Part shown: piece by piece, positions 53,914-63,700 of the stretch
How the letters are laid out: every line of letters starts with the position of its first letter
Position numbering within the stretch: position 1 is the stretch's first letter
The notes under the pieces: generated by a model
The model's input: only the letters and a program-made list of their open reading frames with translations
Told to the model about the DNA's origin: nothing
The model's database searches: none
Made by a program: the position numbers and the translations under genes
Assembly: GCF_007830615.1 (NCBI RefSeq)
Contig: NZ_VLLI01000014.1
Location: 1 to 64,000, forward strand
Reading direction: 5' to 3'
From: Mucilaginibacter frigoritolerans
GTDB lineage: Bacteria; Bacteroidota; Bacteroidia; Sphingobacteriales; Sphingobacteriaceae
DNA: 64,000 bases

Positions 53914-55314
53914 TTAAAAGTTATTCATAAAAATTCCGAAATCGCCTGTAGCTGCCGCCTTATATAATAGCGCCTGCCATACGTTATTTGAGGCAATATA
54001 ATTATCAACCTCTGCGCGGTTTAAAACGTAAAGGGCCTGCGTAAAATCAACAATATTTGACAGTCCGTTTTGGTAAAGGGCAAATTTTTGATGATAAGCA
54101 TCTGTCGCAGCTTTTACTTCTTCAGGTACCTCGCGGTAATTTTTTAACGCATTACTGATACGGGTTTCAGCCAGTACTTCCTGATCCCTTAACTGCTCGT
54201 TATACAAATCATAAGTGTTTTGGTATTGAGCAGAAGTAAATTTCTGTGCCTTAACCTGATAATGTACCCTCAATGGCGTAGTTATATTCCAGGTAACACC
54301 AATACCAAACAAGTAGTTATAGCGGGTTGGGTCAACTCCTGTACCATAACTGCTGGTATAAAGACTTTGGTTTGCTCCATATCCCTGATTAAAACCAGTT
54401 CCGCGAGCATCAAAAACACCAACCAAACTAAAGGTAGGATAGTTAAACGTTCTTAAATACTTAACCTCTTCATCACTTACGTTTATTAAATTCTGATAAT
54501 AACGTAGGGTTGGATGATTGGCTAGATTTAATTGTGTCTGCACATCAGCATTTATTGGCGCTTTTGAAATAAAAGTACTATCCAATGTAAAATTCTGTGG
54601 CAGCACACCCAGGTACTGCGCCAGTAAATTACTTTGCTCCTGCTCAGTTTCCTGCGCATTTGTTAGTACAATTTTGGCATTTGCAACTTCAGCGTTCGCT
54701 TGTGATGAGTCGACGCCTGGATTTAAACCATTTTTAACACGGGCTATCACAACCTTTTGCAGATCGATGGCACGGTTAAGATTATCCTGGCCTGCTTTAC
54801 TCAGCTGCTGCGCAGCCAATAAATTCAGATAAGTGCTGGCAACCCTTATTTCGTGTTGAAACTGTTCCTGTACCAGATCGGTTTCATTAAGGTTTACCAC
54901 ATTTTTTTGCACTTTAACTTTTTCTTTCGCTTTACCGAATGAGAAAAAGTCCCAGTTAATGGTGCTGATGTAAAGGGAGCCAAATGCAGCATTCCAGTTC
55001 TGGCTTCCTAAAGTAGGACCGGCTGATGACAATGCTTGTCCTTTAAACGCATAGAGGGGGCCATACTGTGAATTTACAGTACCATAATCCTGCTGGCCTG
55101 AGAGGGTTAAATCAGGAAGATTCTCGGTTTTTGATTCGGTTAAATTTGCTTTGGAGGCATTAAGCTGATTTGCCTTTGCTTTTATGGTTCCATAATTAGC
55201 AAGTGCAGTTTGTTCGGCTTCTTTAATAGTCAATATTTTTTGGCCACTAGCCTGAAAGACAAATAAAACACTCAAAAAACCTAAGATTACCTGTTTTGAA
55301 GAGATGTTTAACAT
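53914..55314 (-). CDS. TolC-family outer-membrane efflux protein
   Basis: A 466-residue protein with a signal peptide (to about residue 24, QASGQ), then two OEP repeats with long helices: TIKEAEQTALANYGTIKAKA near 31 and, in the second half, NLANHPTLRYYQNLINVSDE near 262. It forms the outer-membrane exit duct of the RND pump. First gene of the operon (tolC, pump, adaptor) and divergent from lysR, 88 nt apart. Confidence 0.92.
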   Translation of the reverse strand: MLNISSKQVILGFLSVLFVFQASGQKILTIKEAEQTALANYGTIKAKANQLNASKANLTESKTENLPDLTLSGQQDYGTVNSQYGPLYAFKGQALSSAGPTLGSQNWNAAFGSLYISTINWDFFSFGKAKEKVKVQKNVVNLNETDLVQEQFQHEIRVASTYLNLLAAQQLSKAGQDNLNRAIDLQKVVIARVKNGLNPGVDSSQANAEVANAKIVLTNAQETEQEQSNLLAQYLGVLPQNFTLDSTFISKAPINADVQTQLNLANHPTLRYYQNLINVSDEEVKYLRTFNYPTFSLVGVFDARGTGFNQGYGANQSLYTSSYGTGVDPTRYNYLFGIGVTWNITTPLRVHYQVKAQKFTSAQYQNTYDLYNEQLRDQEVLAETRISNALKNYREVPEEVKAATDAYHQKFALYQNGLSNIVDFTQALYVLNRAEVDNYIASNNVWQALLYKAAATGDFGIFMNNF

Positions 55315-55402
55315 ATGTGTAAGTTTGACACTACAAAAGTAAAACTATCCTCTATATGAAAAAAATGAATTAAATTTGTTACAATTATTAAAATATCTAA
55401 TA

Positions 55403-56449
55403 ATGAACATTGCATTACATCATTTTAGACTGGTAGATACCATCTCAAAAGAGGGCACATTGACCAAAGCAGCCAAAACACTGCATTTAACACAGTCGGC
55501 ACTGAGCCATCAACTAAAGGAGCTTGAACGTGAATTAGACGTCGAAATATTTGACCGGCAGGGCAAAAGATTACATTTGTCTGAACAAGGCTACCGTTTT
55601 TTGCGCAGTGCCGAGAAGATTTTGGCCGAATTAAAGACGCTTGAAGAGGATATCAATAACTACAAAAACGGAAAAACCGGCAAACTCAGCATCAGTATGC
55701 AGTGTTATACCGCCTATCACTGGTTACCGGGTATCATCAAATATTACAAAAAGCGCTGGCCCGATATCAACATACAAATACTATCAGATGCTACCCGGCG
55801 GCCGTTGGAGTACCTGATGAATGGCGATTTGGATATCGGTATTATCCGCACCCAAATGGTAAATACCAAAATAAGATACGAACCTATTTTTGTTGACAGA
55901 CTGACAGCTGTGATATGTAAAGATCATCCTTTAGCAAAAAAAGATGTGATTAATATCTCCGACTTTCACGGAGAGGAGTTGATATTACCATTATACGATC
56001 CCTCCTACCAGGATACTCCGGTTATTGAGGCATTAATACAGGCCCAACAGGTAAAGCCAAAAACACTGCACCGCATTCACTATACTGATGCAGCCATTGA
56101 AATGGTAAATGCAGGCCTCGGTATAACTGTTATGGCCGACTGGATTGTTGAACCTTATTTAAAGGGCAGAAATATTGTTACTAAACCACTTCACCATAGC
56201 GTAGCTAAAAGGGCGTGGTACGCCGCTACCTGCAAGCAAACGCCTGCCATACTAAACTTTTTAGAATGCCTGAAAATGTATTTTGCAGGAGAGGATATGA
56301 GTGTGGATGAACCTGAAAAAAAAATAATTATACAGGAACATGTTTCCCCAAGGCAAAAAAGCAACGTAGTGGCATCTGTTGGCGCAAAATTCATCAATGA
56401 GCCAATTGCTTCCAGTGTTGCACAGGATATTAAGAGTTACCAATATTAA
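55403..56449 (+). CDS. LysR-family transcriptional regulator
   Basis: A 348-residue LysR regulator. The winged HTH is TLTKAAKTLHLTQSALSHQL, followed by the linker helix, and the effector domain (about 90-300) has GKLSISMQCYTAYHWLPGII and GLGITVMADWIVEPYL. Divergent from the efflux operon, so it most likely regulates it, a usual LysR layout. The ATG at 55403 is chosen over an upstream TTG at 55376. A long tail of about 50 residues past the usual end is unusual. Confidence 0.9.
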   Translation: MNIALHHFRLVDTISKEGTLTKAAKTLHLTQSALSHQLKELERELDVEIFDRQGKRLHLSEQGYRFLRSAEKILAELKTLEEDINNYKNGKTGKLSISMQCYTAYHWLPGIIKYYKKRWPDINIQILSDATRRPLEYLMNGDLDIGIIRTQMVNTKIRYEPIFVDRLTAVICKDHPLAKKDVINISDFHGEELILPLYDPSYQDTPVIEALIQAQQVKPKTLHRIHYTDAAIEMVNAGLGITVMADWIVEPYLKGRNIVTKPLHHSVAKRAWYAATCKQTPAILNFLECLKMYFAGEDMSVDEPEKKIIIQEHVSPRQKSNVVASVGAKFINEPIASSVAQDIKSYQY

Positions 56450-56469
56450 ATAACGGGGCAGGAAAGAGC

Positions 56470-57714
56470 ATGTTGATTAAATTGTGGTGTTATTTATTTT
56501 GCACATGCATCTTTATTGCCTTTACTAATTTCTTTAATCCACTATTTGCGCAACAAGCCTTAAAACCATTTCCGCAGCATGTAAAATATAGTGTAGGTAC
56601 TATAAACCCCAATCACATATCCCAAAAACAATTGGATAATGCGGTTGAAAGCTTTTATACTCCCTGGAAAAAACGGTTTATAAAGACTACGCCAGATCAA
56701 AATCAAAGTTTTATCTGGTTTGGGGGAATCGGTAAAAAACAGTGTGTTTCAGAAGGGCAAGGCTATGGGATGATTATCGTTGCATTAATGGCAGGTTTTG
56801 ATTCGTCAGCAAAAAGCATTTACGATAAGCTTTACCGGTATTATAAGGCACACCCAACCGGCAAAAGCCATTATTTAATGGCCTGGGCGCAATATGCCGG
56901 TGGAAAAAACCTCGATAATACATCGGCTACGGATGGAGATATGGATATTGCCTACTCATTACTACTGGCTAATAAGCAATGGGGCAGCAATGGGCCAATT
57001 AATTACCTCGCCGAAGGCAAAGCCATGATTAACGATATCATGAAGTACGAAATTAACCACCATACATGGTCTGTTATATTAAGTGATGGTGTTGAGGCAG
57101 AGAGCAAAGATTATTTTGATATGCGTTCATCTGATTTTATGCCTGCAAATTTCAAGGCGTTTTATAGCGCTACAAATGATATCCGCTGGACAAAGGTGAT
57201 CAACAGTAATTATAGGCTTTTTACCCTGATGCAGGATAAATACAGTCCGGATGCAGGGTTACTGCCTGATTTTATTGTAAATACAAATAAAGTGGCAAAG
57301 CCTGCCCCACCTTATTTCCTGGAATCAAAATATGATGGTTACTATAATTATAATGCTTGCCGTGTTCCATGGCGCATTGGTGTTGATTATTTACTTACCG
57401 GGGATAAAAGGGCTAAACTAATAACCGACAGGATAAACCACTGGATAAGGGAAACAACCAATAATGATACTTATAATCTATCAGCCGGATATACCCTGGC
57501 AGGGAATGATATTAAAGGGCGCAATTTTGAAGCGCTGAGTTTTATCGCCCCTTTTGCAGTATCGGCTATGGTTGATAAAAAAAATCAGCAATGGCTAAAT
57601 AAGGTTTGGGATTATCTGGTAGCATTTAAGCTAAAAGATTATGATTACTATGATAACACTATAAAACTATTAAACATGATCATTTTATCAGGAAATTACT
57701 GGAAGGCAAATTAA
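56470..57714 (+). CDS. Exported GH8 endoglucanase/xylanase
   Basis: A 414-residue GH8 enzyme with a signal peptide (to about residue 28, NPLFAQQ). The (alpha/alpha)6 barrel shows the general acid Glu95 in SEGQGYGM and the Asp-rich motif ATDGDMDIAYSLLLA near 153. It hydrolyses beta-1,4-glucan (cellulose, lichenan or xylan type). It follows lysR by 20 nt on the same strand. No cellulose-synthase gene is near, so a BcsZ role in cellulose export is not supported here. Confidence 0.92.
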   Translation: MLIKLWCYLFCTCIFIAFTNFFNPLFAQQALKPFPQHVKYSVGTINPNHISQKQLDNAVESFYTPWKKRFIKTTPDQNQSFIWFGGIGKKQCVSEGQGYGMIIVALMAGFDSSAKSIYDKLYRYYKAHPTGKSHYLMAWAQYAGGKNLDNTSATDGDMDIAYSLLLANKQWGSNGPINYLAEGKAMINDIMKYEINHHTWSVILSDGVEAESKDYFDMRSSDFMPANFKAFYSATNDIRWTKVINSNYRLFTLMQDKYSPDAGLLPDFIVNTNKVAKPAPPYFLESKYDGYYNYNACRVPWRIGVDYLLTGDKRAKLITDRINHWIRETTNNDTYNLSAGYTLAGNDIKGRNFEALSFIAPFAVSAMVDKKNQQWLNKVWDYLVAFKLKDYDYYDNTIKLLNMIILSGNYWKAN

Positions 57715-57851
57715 TTACAGGGAACACATGATGAAATCATTATTTTGTATTTAAACAAATGAGCATTTAATTGGTCAAAAGCATTAGTTTTTAAAGGACA
57801 CCTTTTTCCAGTTTTAACGTATAAGAATTATAAAGTAAATTTTTCAATCCA

Positions 57852-58757
57852 ATGAAGCAAAAAGCAGCATTAGTATTATCGGGTGGAGGAGCAAGAGGCA
57901 TAGCCCATATTGGAGTTATTGAAGAACTGGAAAAAAGGGGGTTTGAAATAACTTCTATCGCGGGTACCTCAATGGGTGCTGTTGTTGGTGGTGTTTATGC
58001 TTCAGGAAAGCTGGAGGCTTACCGCGATTGGCTTTATACCATGGATAAGATGAAGCTTTTTAACCTGCTCGACTTTAGTTTTACAACCGAGGGACTGGTA
58101 AAAGGGGATAAGTTGTTTCAAAAAATGAAGGAATTCATTTCGGATCAGGACATCGAGGATTTTAAAATACCTTATGCAGCTGTTGCAGCAGACATTATTA
58201 ATAAAAAGGAAGTTATTTTTACCCATGGAAACGTATTTAACGCCATAAGGGCTTCTATCGCTATACCAACAGTATTTACTCCTGTTAAAACAGAAGATGG
58301 CCTGCTGGTTGACGGGGGAGTTATCAATAATATTCCCATAGAATATGTTAAAAGACTGCCGGGAGATATATTAATTGCCGTAAACGTAAATGCAGATATT
58401 CCCTACATTAAACCAGCCCCGCCAAAAACAGAAATTGTTGCAGAGCAATCTGTTTATCAAAAAAGACTTAAAGATTTTTATAGTCACCTGCAAAAGCTTA
58501 ATCCTTTAAGTAACGAAGAAAAAATTGGCTATTTTAACCTGATCAATAAAACCATCAGCTTAATGATGTTTCATATCGCCAAAATATCCATAGAAAAAAA
58601 CCACCCCGACATACTTATCGAGGTATCTGCCGATTGCTGTGGTGCTTTTGATTTTTACCGGGCCGAAGAAATGGTTGAAACCGGCAGACTAGCTGCCATT
58701 CAAAGTTTGACGCAATATGAAGATAATGAAAAAAGAAAGTTAAGGATAGAGCGATAA
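57852..58757 (+). CDS. Patatin-like phospholipase
   Basis: A 301-residue protein with the patatin fold: oxyanion loop GGGARGIAHIG (11-21), the nucleophile elbow GTSMGA with Ser40, and Asp154 in VDGGVINNIP. All catalytic parts are intact. It cleaves acyl groups from lipids. No signal peptide, so it is cytoplasmic or peripheral. Convergent with the amine oxidase gene, 18 nt between stops. Confidence 0.93.
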   Translation: MKQKAALVLSGGGARGIAHIGVIEELEKRGFEITSIAGTSMGAVVGGVYASGKLEAYRDWLYTMDKMKLFNLLDFSFTTEGLVKGDKLFQKMKEFISDQDIEDFKIPYAAVAADIINKKEVIFTHGNVFNAIRASIAIPTVFTPVKTEDGLLVDGGVINNIPIEYVKRLPGDILIAVNVNADIPYIKPAPPKTEIVAEQSVYQKRLKDFYSHLQKLNPLSNEEKIGYFNLINKTISLMMFHIAKISIEKNHPDILIEVSADCCGAFDFYRAEEMVETGRLAAIQSLTQYEDNEKRKLRIER

Positions 58758-58775
58758 AAACTTAATTTTTAAAAC

Positions 58776-60080
58776 TTATTTTAATATCCTTTTTGCAACC
58801 TCCTGCCCGCTCGAAAGAGCAGCTTCAACGGTTCCCATAGCAGCGCCTTCATACAGATATTCGCCAGCAAAAAACAGGGTATTATTTACCTGGTTATTGA
58901 GTATCCGCCGTGCTTGCGATGCTGCCATAGTATCATAAGCATATGAACCAAGTGTAAACGGATCACTTGTCCAGTTAGCTATATAAAAAGCGGTGAGCTT
59001 ATCTTTTAACTCATCAACAGTTATTTTAAATATATTACTTAATGATTGGAGGGCTTGCTGTAAGACTTCTTCATCCGGTATATCTTTTTTTAGTGCTGCG
59101 GGCGGCCCACCCAGCCAACCGGTTAATACAGTGCTATGTTGCGGCACCTGTGTCCACCATGTAGGTATTTCTTCTGCCGATAACAGGAACCCCATATTTT
59201 CCAGGCTTTTTCCTGCTAATGCCTGAGTTTTATCATCCAGCCAAAAAGATTCGTCAAACTCGAGCAATACTTTTATTATTGCACCAAATCCCATATCGGC
59301 TATTGCTTTATGCTGTTCAGGTATTGGCGGATCAAAAGACACAGCTGCTTTTTGATTTTTATCAGCCTGTAAAATCCCCAATGGCAGGGCAACTACTATT
59401 TGCGCTGCTTCATAAACAGTTCCATCCAGCGTTAATACAGTTACCTTCCCTTGCTCCCACTGAATTTCTTTAGCTATTGAGTTCAGGTAAATTTCACTAC
59501 CAGCATTGGTGATTTCCTGCTCCAGGTATTTAATCATTACCCCATAGCCGTCTTTAACACGATGCTGAGCCTCATTATCTTCATCCAGCCACTCATTACG
59601 CAAGGCAAAGGTGCTTGCTTTTTCAGGATCAGCAGTATCATAACCCGATACAAAGCGGCGAACTGATTTTTTTAATTCATTGTATTCATCTCCAGCAAAT
59701 TCTTTTTCTAAAAAAGCTTCTATGCTTATGTCATGCTTAAGCAGCAGCAACTTTTTCATCAGCAAATCCCACTCCTCTATAAATCCGCCTTCATGTTCAA
59801 ATTCACCGTTTTTATATTGCCACATTTCACCACTCGCTGGCAGGTAATCTATATTTGCTTCTTTTAACAATTGAAGTGTTACTGGTAAATCGCCATGTAT
59901 AAACTCTGCACCTAATTCAACATGCTTAAAAAAGAGTTCATTGTGCAGGGTATGGATCCGGCCACCAGATCGTTCGCGAGCTTCCAGTACCGTTACCTTT
60001 TTTCCGGCTTGAGCCAAAGTATACGCTGCCATTAAGCCGGCAGCACCAGCACCAATAATTAAAACTTCACATTTATCCAT
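58776..60080 (-). CDS. Flavin-containing amine oxidase
   Basis: A 434-residue FAD protein of the monoamine oxidase/polyamine oxidase type: Rossmann motif IIGAGAAGLMAAYTLAQAGK near 6 and TVLEARERSGGRIHT near 30, with the C-terminal FAD segment LFFAGEYLYEGAAMGTVEAAL near 403. It oxidises amines to aldehydes or imines, substrate unknown. Single gene, no signal peptide. Confidence 0.92.
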   Translation of the reverse strand: MDKCEVLIIGAGAAGLMAAYTLAQAGKKVTVLEARERSGGRIHTLHNELFFKHVELGAEFIHGDLPVTLQLLKEANIDYLPASGEMWQYKNGEFEHEGGFIEEWDLLMKKLLLLKHDISIEAFLEKEFAGDEYNELKKSVRRFVSGYDTADPEKASTFALRNEWLDEDNEAQHRVKDGYGVMIKYLEQEITNAGSEIYLNSIAKEIQWEQGKVTVLTLDGTVYEAAQIVVALPLGILQADKNQKAAVSFDPPIPEQHKAIADMGFGAIIKVLLEFDESFWLDDKTQALAGKSLENMGFLLSAEEIPTWWTQVPQHSTVLTGWLGGPPAALKKDIPDEEVLQQALQSLSNIFKITVDELKDKLTAFYIANWTSDPFTLGSYAYDTMAASQARRILNNQVNNTLFFAGEYLYEGAAMGTVEAALSSGQEVAKRILK

Positions 60081-60211
60081 TTTTATTAATCCAGGCAGAT
60101 TATTGTCTATCGCAAAATAACATAAATTAAATTTTTGTTATATATTTAATACAAAGCGAAGGTTATTTGTTCAAAAAAATACAAAATTCGTCCTAAGATA
60201 TTTCACTACCC

Positions 60212-60706
60212 ATGATCATTAATCCTTTTGACAAAAAGCAAATTGCACCCAACTCCATCTACATTATAAAATGTTTAGTTGGCGTAATTATTTGCTATAT
60301 CCCTTATGTATTATTTCCTCAATATCCGTTTTACTGGGCCATTGTATCTGTTGCATTAGTGTTATCGCCTGATCATAGTACCACACAGGCCTATAACCGG
60401 ATTAAAGCAAATGTATTAGGGTGCCTGGTTGGTATTTGTTTATATCCATTGCAACTACCAGATCTCCTTATTTTATGTATCGGGGTAACGTTAACTATTT
60501 GTATTGGGCTAGCATTTAATGTAAAAGATGCCATAAGAAGCGCATTAGCCGGATTAGTTATTGTAACCATACAAGCAGAACGAAGCAAACATTGGTACAT
60601 TGCCGTGGAAAGACTAATGTGCGTAGTTAGCGGATGCGTAGTAGCACTGTTGGTTACTTTGCTGTTTAACTTAATTTTAAGCAAAACAAAGATTAAAACA
60701 GATTAG
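60212..60706 (+). CDS. FUSC-like small membrane protein
   Basis: A 164-residue protein with about five membrane helices: CLVGVIICYIPYVLF, YPFYWAIVSVALVLSPDHST and ANVLGCLVGICLYPL, typical of the FUSC/aromatic acid exporter membrane half. The soluble partner half is not fused here. Most likely a small exporter subunit. Monocistronic. Confidence 0.75.
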   Translation: MIINPFDKKQIAPNSIYIIKCLVGVIICYIPYVLFPQYPFYWAIVSVALVLSPDHSTTQAYNRIKANVLGCLVGICLYPLQLPDLLILCIGVTLTICIGLAFNVKDAIRSALAGLVIVTIQAERSKHWYIAVERLMCVVSGCVVALLVTLLFNLILSKTKIKTD

Positions 60707-60742
60707 CAATATCGCTTATATAGCGTTATGCCCTTTCAAATA

Positions 60743-63700
60743 TTATCGTTTTATAAAAGGCGCCTCGCCTACCAGGCTTTTATTGCTATCGTTTAATACC
60801 CTTACAATATAAGTACTCGGCGGAAAATTGCTTACATTACCCTGCCATACAGCCTGCGATAGTGTTCCGGTTAATATAACCGATCCTGTAATGCTTATTA
60901 TTTTAATATCATACAATTTGGCACCCGTTGATTGTGTGTCCAAGTACGCCGCATTATTTTGAACTACCGTTACATTTACAATACCACTTGTTGGATTAGG
61001 GTAAATCATCACATTAGGGATGTTAGTACTACTACCATATATCAGCCTCACAATATTTGAATAGCTTACGGTACTATCTATAGCCAAAACTTTTAAACGG
61101 TATAGATCAATCCCATTTACAGGATTTTTATCAAGAAAGCTATAACTGCCCCGGGCATCTGATAAAAAGCTGTCGATGGCAGTAAAAGTTACGCCATTGT
61201 CGGTACTTCTTTCCACAATAAAAGTAGTGTAGTTCTGCTCATTTTCTGTTTTCCAGTCAATTTTCGCTCCTCCGGTGACTTTTACTGCTGTAAAATCCAA
61301 TAAATGAATGGCTAATGCCGCGTCTTCCCTGATGATAACTTTGAAACGATTTTTCCCAAAAGAAGCAGTATCATTCAGGTCGATATTAAAAATATAAGAG
61401 CTGTTATTCTTAATATCCAGTGAATCTTTTTTGTAAGTATCTATTAACCACAGGTCATAAACCGCCGGAACAGCTTTCAACTCGGTACGGGTAAGGGTAT
61501 ATTGACCGCTTGTTAATGCACTTACCCCGATATTGGCTGTATCCGGTTGATTTATTTTAGGCAATGTGAACCATTTAGATACCACTTTAAAACTATCTAC
61601 CGAAGTAACCCAGGCAGATTGAGGAGAACTTTGCCCCGGGAAGAAAAGGTCATCCTCTCTTTGATTATATTTTTTAGTTGATCCCTGATTAAAGCCAATC
61701 AAAACTTCATTTTTGCTGGTAGTATCCTTTGATAAAGATAAACGAAGATCCTGGCTGTAAGCGGCCGTTCCTGCCGATTTCTCCAAAGCCAGTATTGTTG
61801 CCCCTGTATGTTGTGCAGATGATTTGGCATTTTCAGTAAATTGTAAAGTTGCCGAACCGGCACCGCTTGCTTTTACAAAAAAGCCTTGTCCGCTGCCTAT
61901 AATATTGGTACCACCGTTGGTAGATGCCCCTGTTTGTGCGTTATACGTTCCATAGGCATCGGATACAGTTATAAACTCCCAGGCTGTAGGGTTTACATTC
62001 ACCCCAATTATAGTCTCAAGTGATGCGTTTGAGTTATAGAATCCGTTCCAATCGATAGAAGATGCATATGGGTTGCCCACCAGGTTAAATCCACGCACTG
62101 CCGAGTTTCCCGCAGGGGTAGCAGGAGTACCTGCTATTACAGTATATCCCAGATTGGGAGGTGTTGACGGATTAGGGTTATACCAATCTATCACCTGTAC
62201 CGATCCCTGGTTTAACGTACCAGAAGTAGTTAGCGTAGCAGGTTTTGGGGTACTCGTTGAAACGTAGGGTGAGCTGGTAGTTAATCCCCCCCTGAAAAAG
62301 AATAAAAATCCGTTACCTACAGGTATATTATAATAGGTAGTACCGCCGCCGTCGCCATCAATTAAATAGTTAGGCGAGTTGGCAATATCTTTTACGCCGC
62401 GATTATTACTATTTAAAAAGGTGCTGTATAACGGCGCCAGATTTTCACGGTACAAGTAAAGCGTTGGGTTGCCTGCTTTACTAAAGCCACCAGCTGTACC
62501 ATCCGTTCCGGTAAGAAACGTTGAATCTTTAAGATAATTTACACTATAGATTTTATTGCTGTACGAATCTGTACCGGAACTCACCGGTGATGACAGCAAC
62601 CTGTATCCACGATATCCTGCTCCCCCGGTTATATAGCGTTCTACCTTTACTGAGCCTGTAATGCTGTATGCTGATGGAATAATGCCCACTGCCGCGGTAG
62701 TTGTAGCATTACTTTTTAATGTTAAAGCACCGGTGTTGGTATTGTCAACAAACAAGTTGCCGCTGGTCATTGTCAGCGTGTTAAACACATCGACGGGGCC
62801 TCCTTTTATAGTTACTTTTCCATACGTTGTTATACCGCCCGATACCGTTGAATAAGTATTATTAATGGTTAAGTTACCGAATTCTGCAGTATTTACAGTA
62901 TTGGAACCGGTATAGGTTTGTGTTGCCGTTGTGCCATTAAAGATCACCGTTGGGAAAGCAGTTGATGAATAGTTTATAGTACCACTATTGACGATATTAC
63001 AGCCTATAGTTAATGTTTGTCCATTTAAATCAAGCTTCGCGCCGCTGTTAAGGGTCAAATTATATACACTGATACTTTGCGTTAACTGGGGGCAGGTGGT
63101 TACATTCGGGATAAGCAGCGAGACACTTCCATCAAAAAAAGGCAGCTGATTGCTGATACCGAAGGTTGTGTTATTCCAGTTATTGATAAGGGTAATGTCG
63201 CTTGATTGATTACCCGTCCACGTATAAACAACCGGCGTATTCACTGACACATTTAATGTTGAAATGCATTGGGCATTTTGTGTTACTGTTACTGCGTATG
63301 CACCCAGGGGGCTGGCATTTGTATTTATTGGATTCTGCAAGGTTGAGGTAAAGCCATTGGGTCCGGTCCATGAATAAGTGGAGTTAGCAACAGTATTGGC
63401 AAACAATTGTACAGATCCATCACAAAGCTGATAGGCGCCGCCTCCGTATAATGCATATACATCAGCATCGGTCAGGGCATGATTAAATATAGCAATATCA
63501 TCAAGCAAGCCCTTATAAAAGTAAGATGTAGGGGGCGATGGCCAGTTCTGCAGGTTATCATATCCAAAGCGCCAATATCCGGCTTCGGTTTCAGCAACTT
63601 TATTTGTCGAATCCTCAGCCTTTATCACACCATCTACATACATTTTAACACCGTTGGTGGATGAAAAAGTCAATACCACGTGATGCCACTTCCCATCGTT

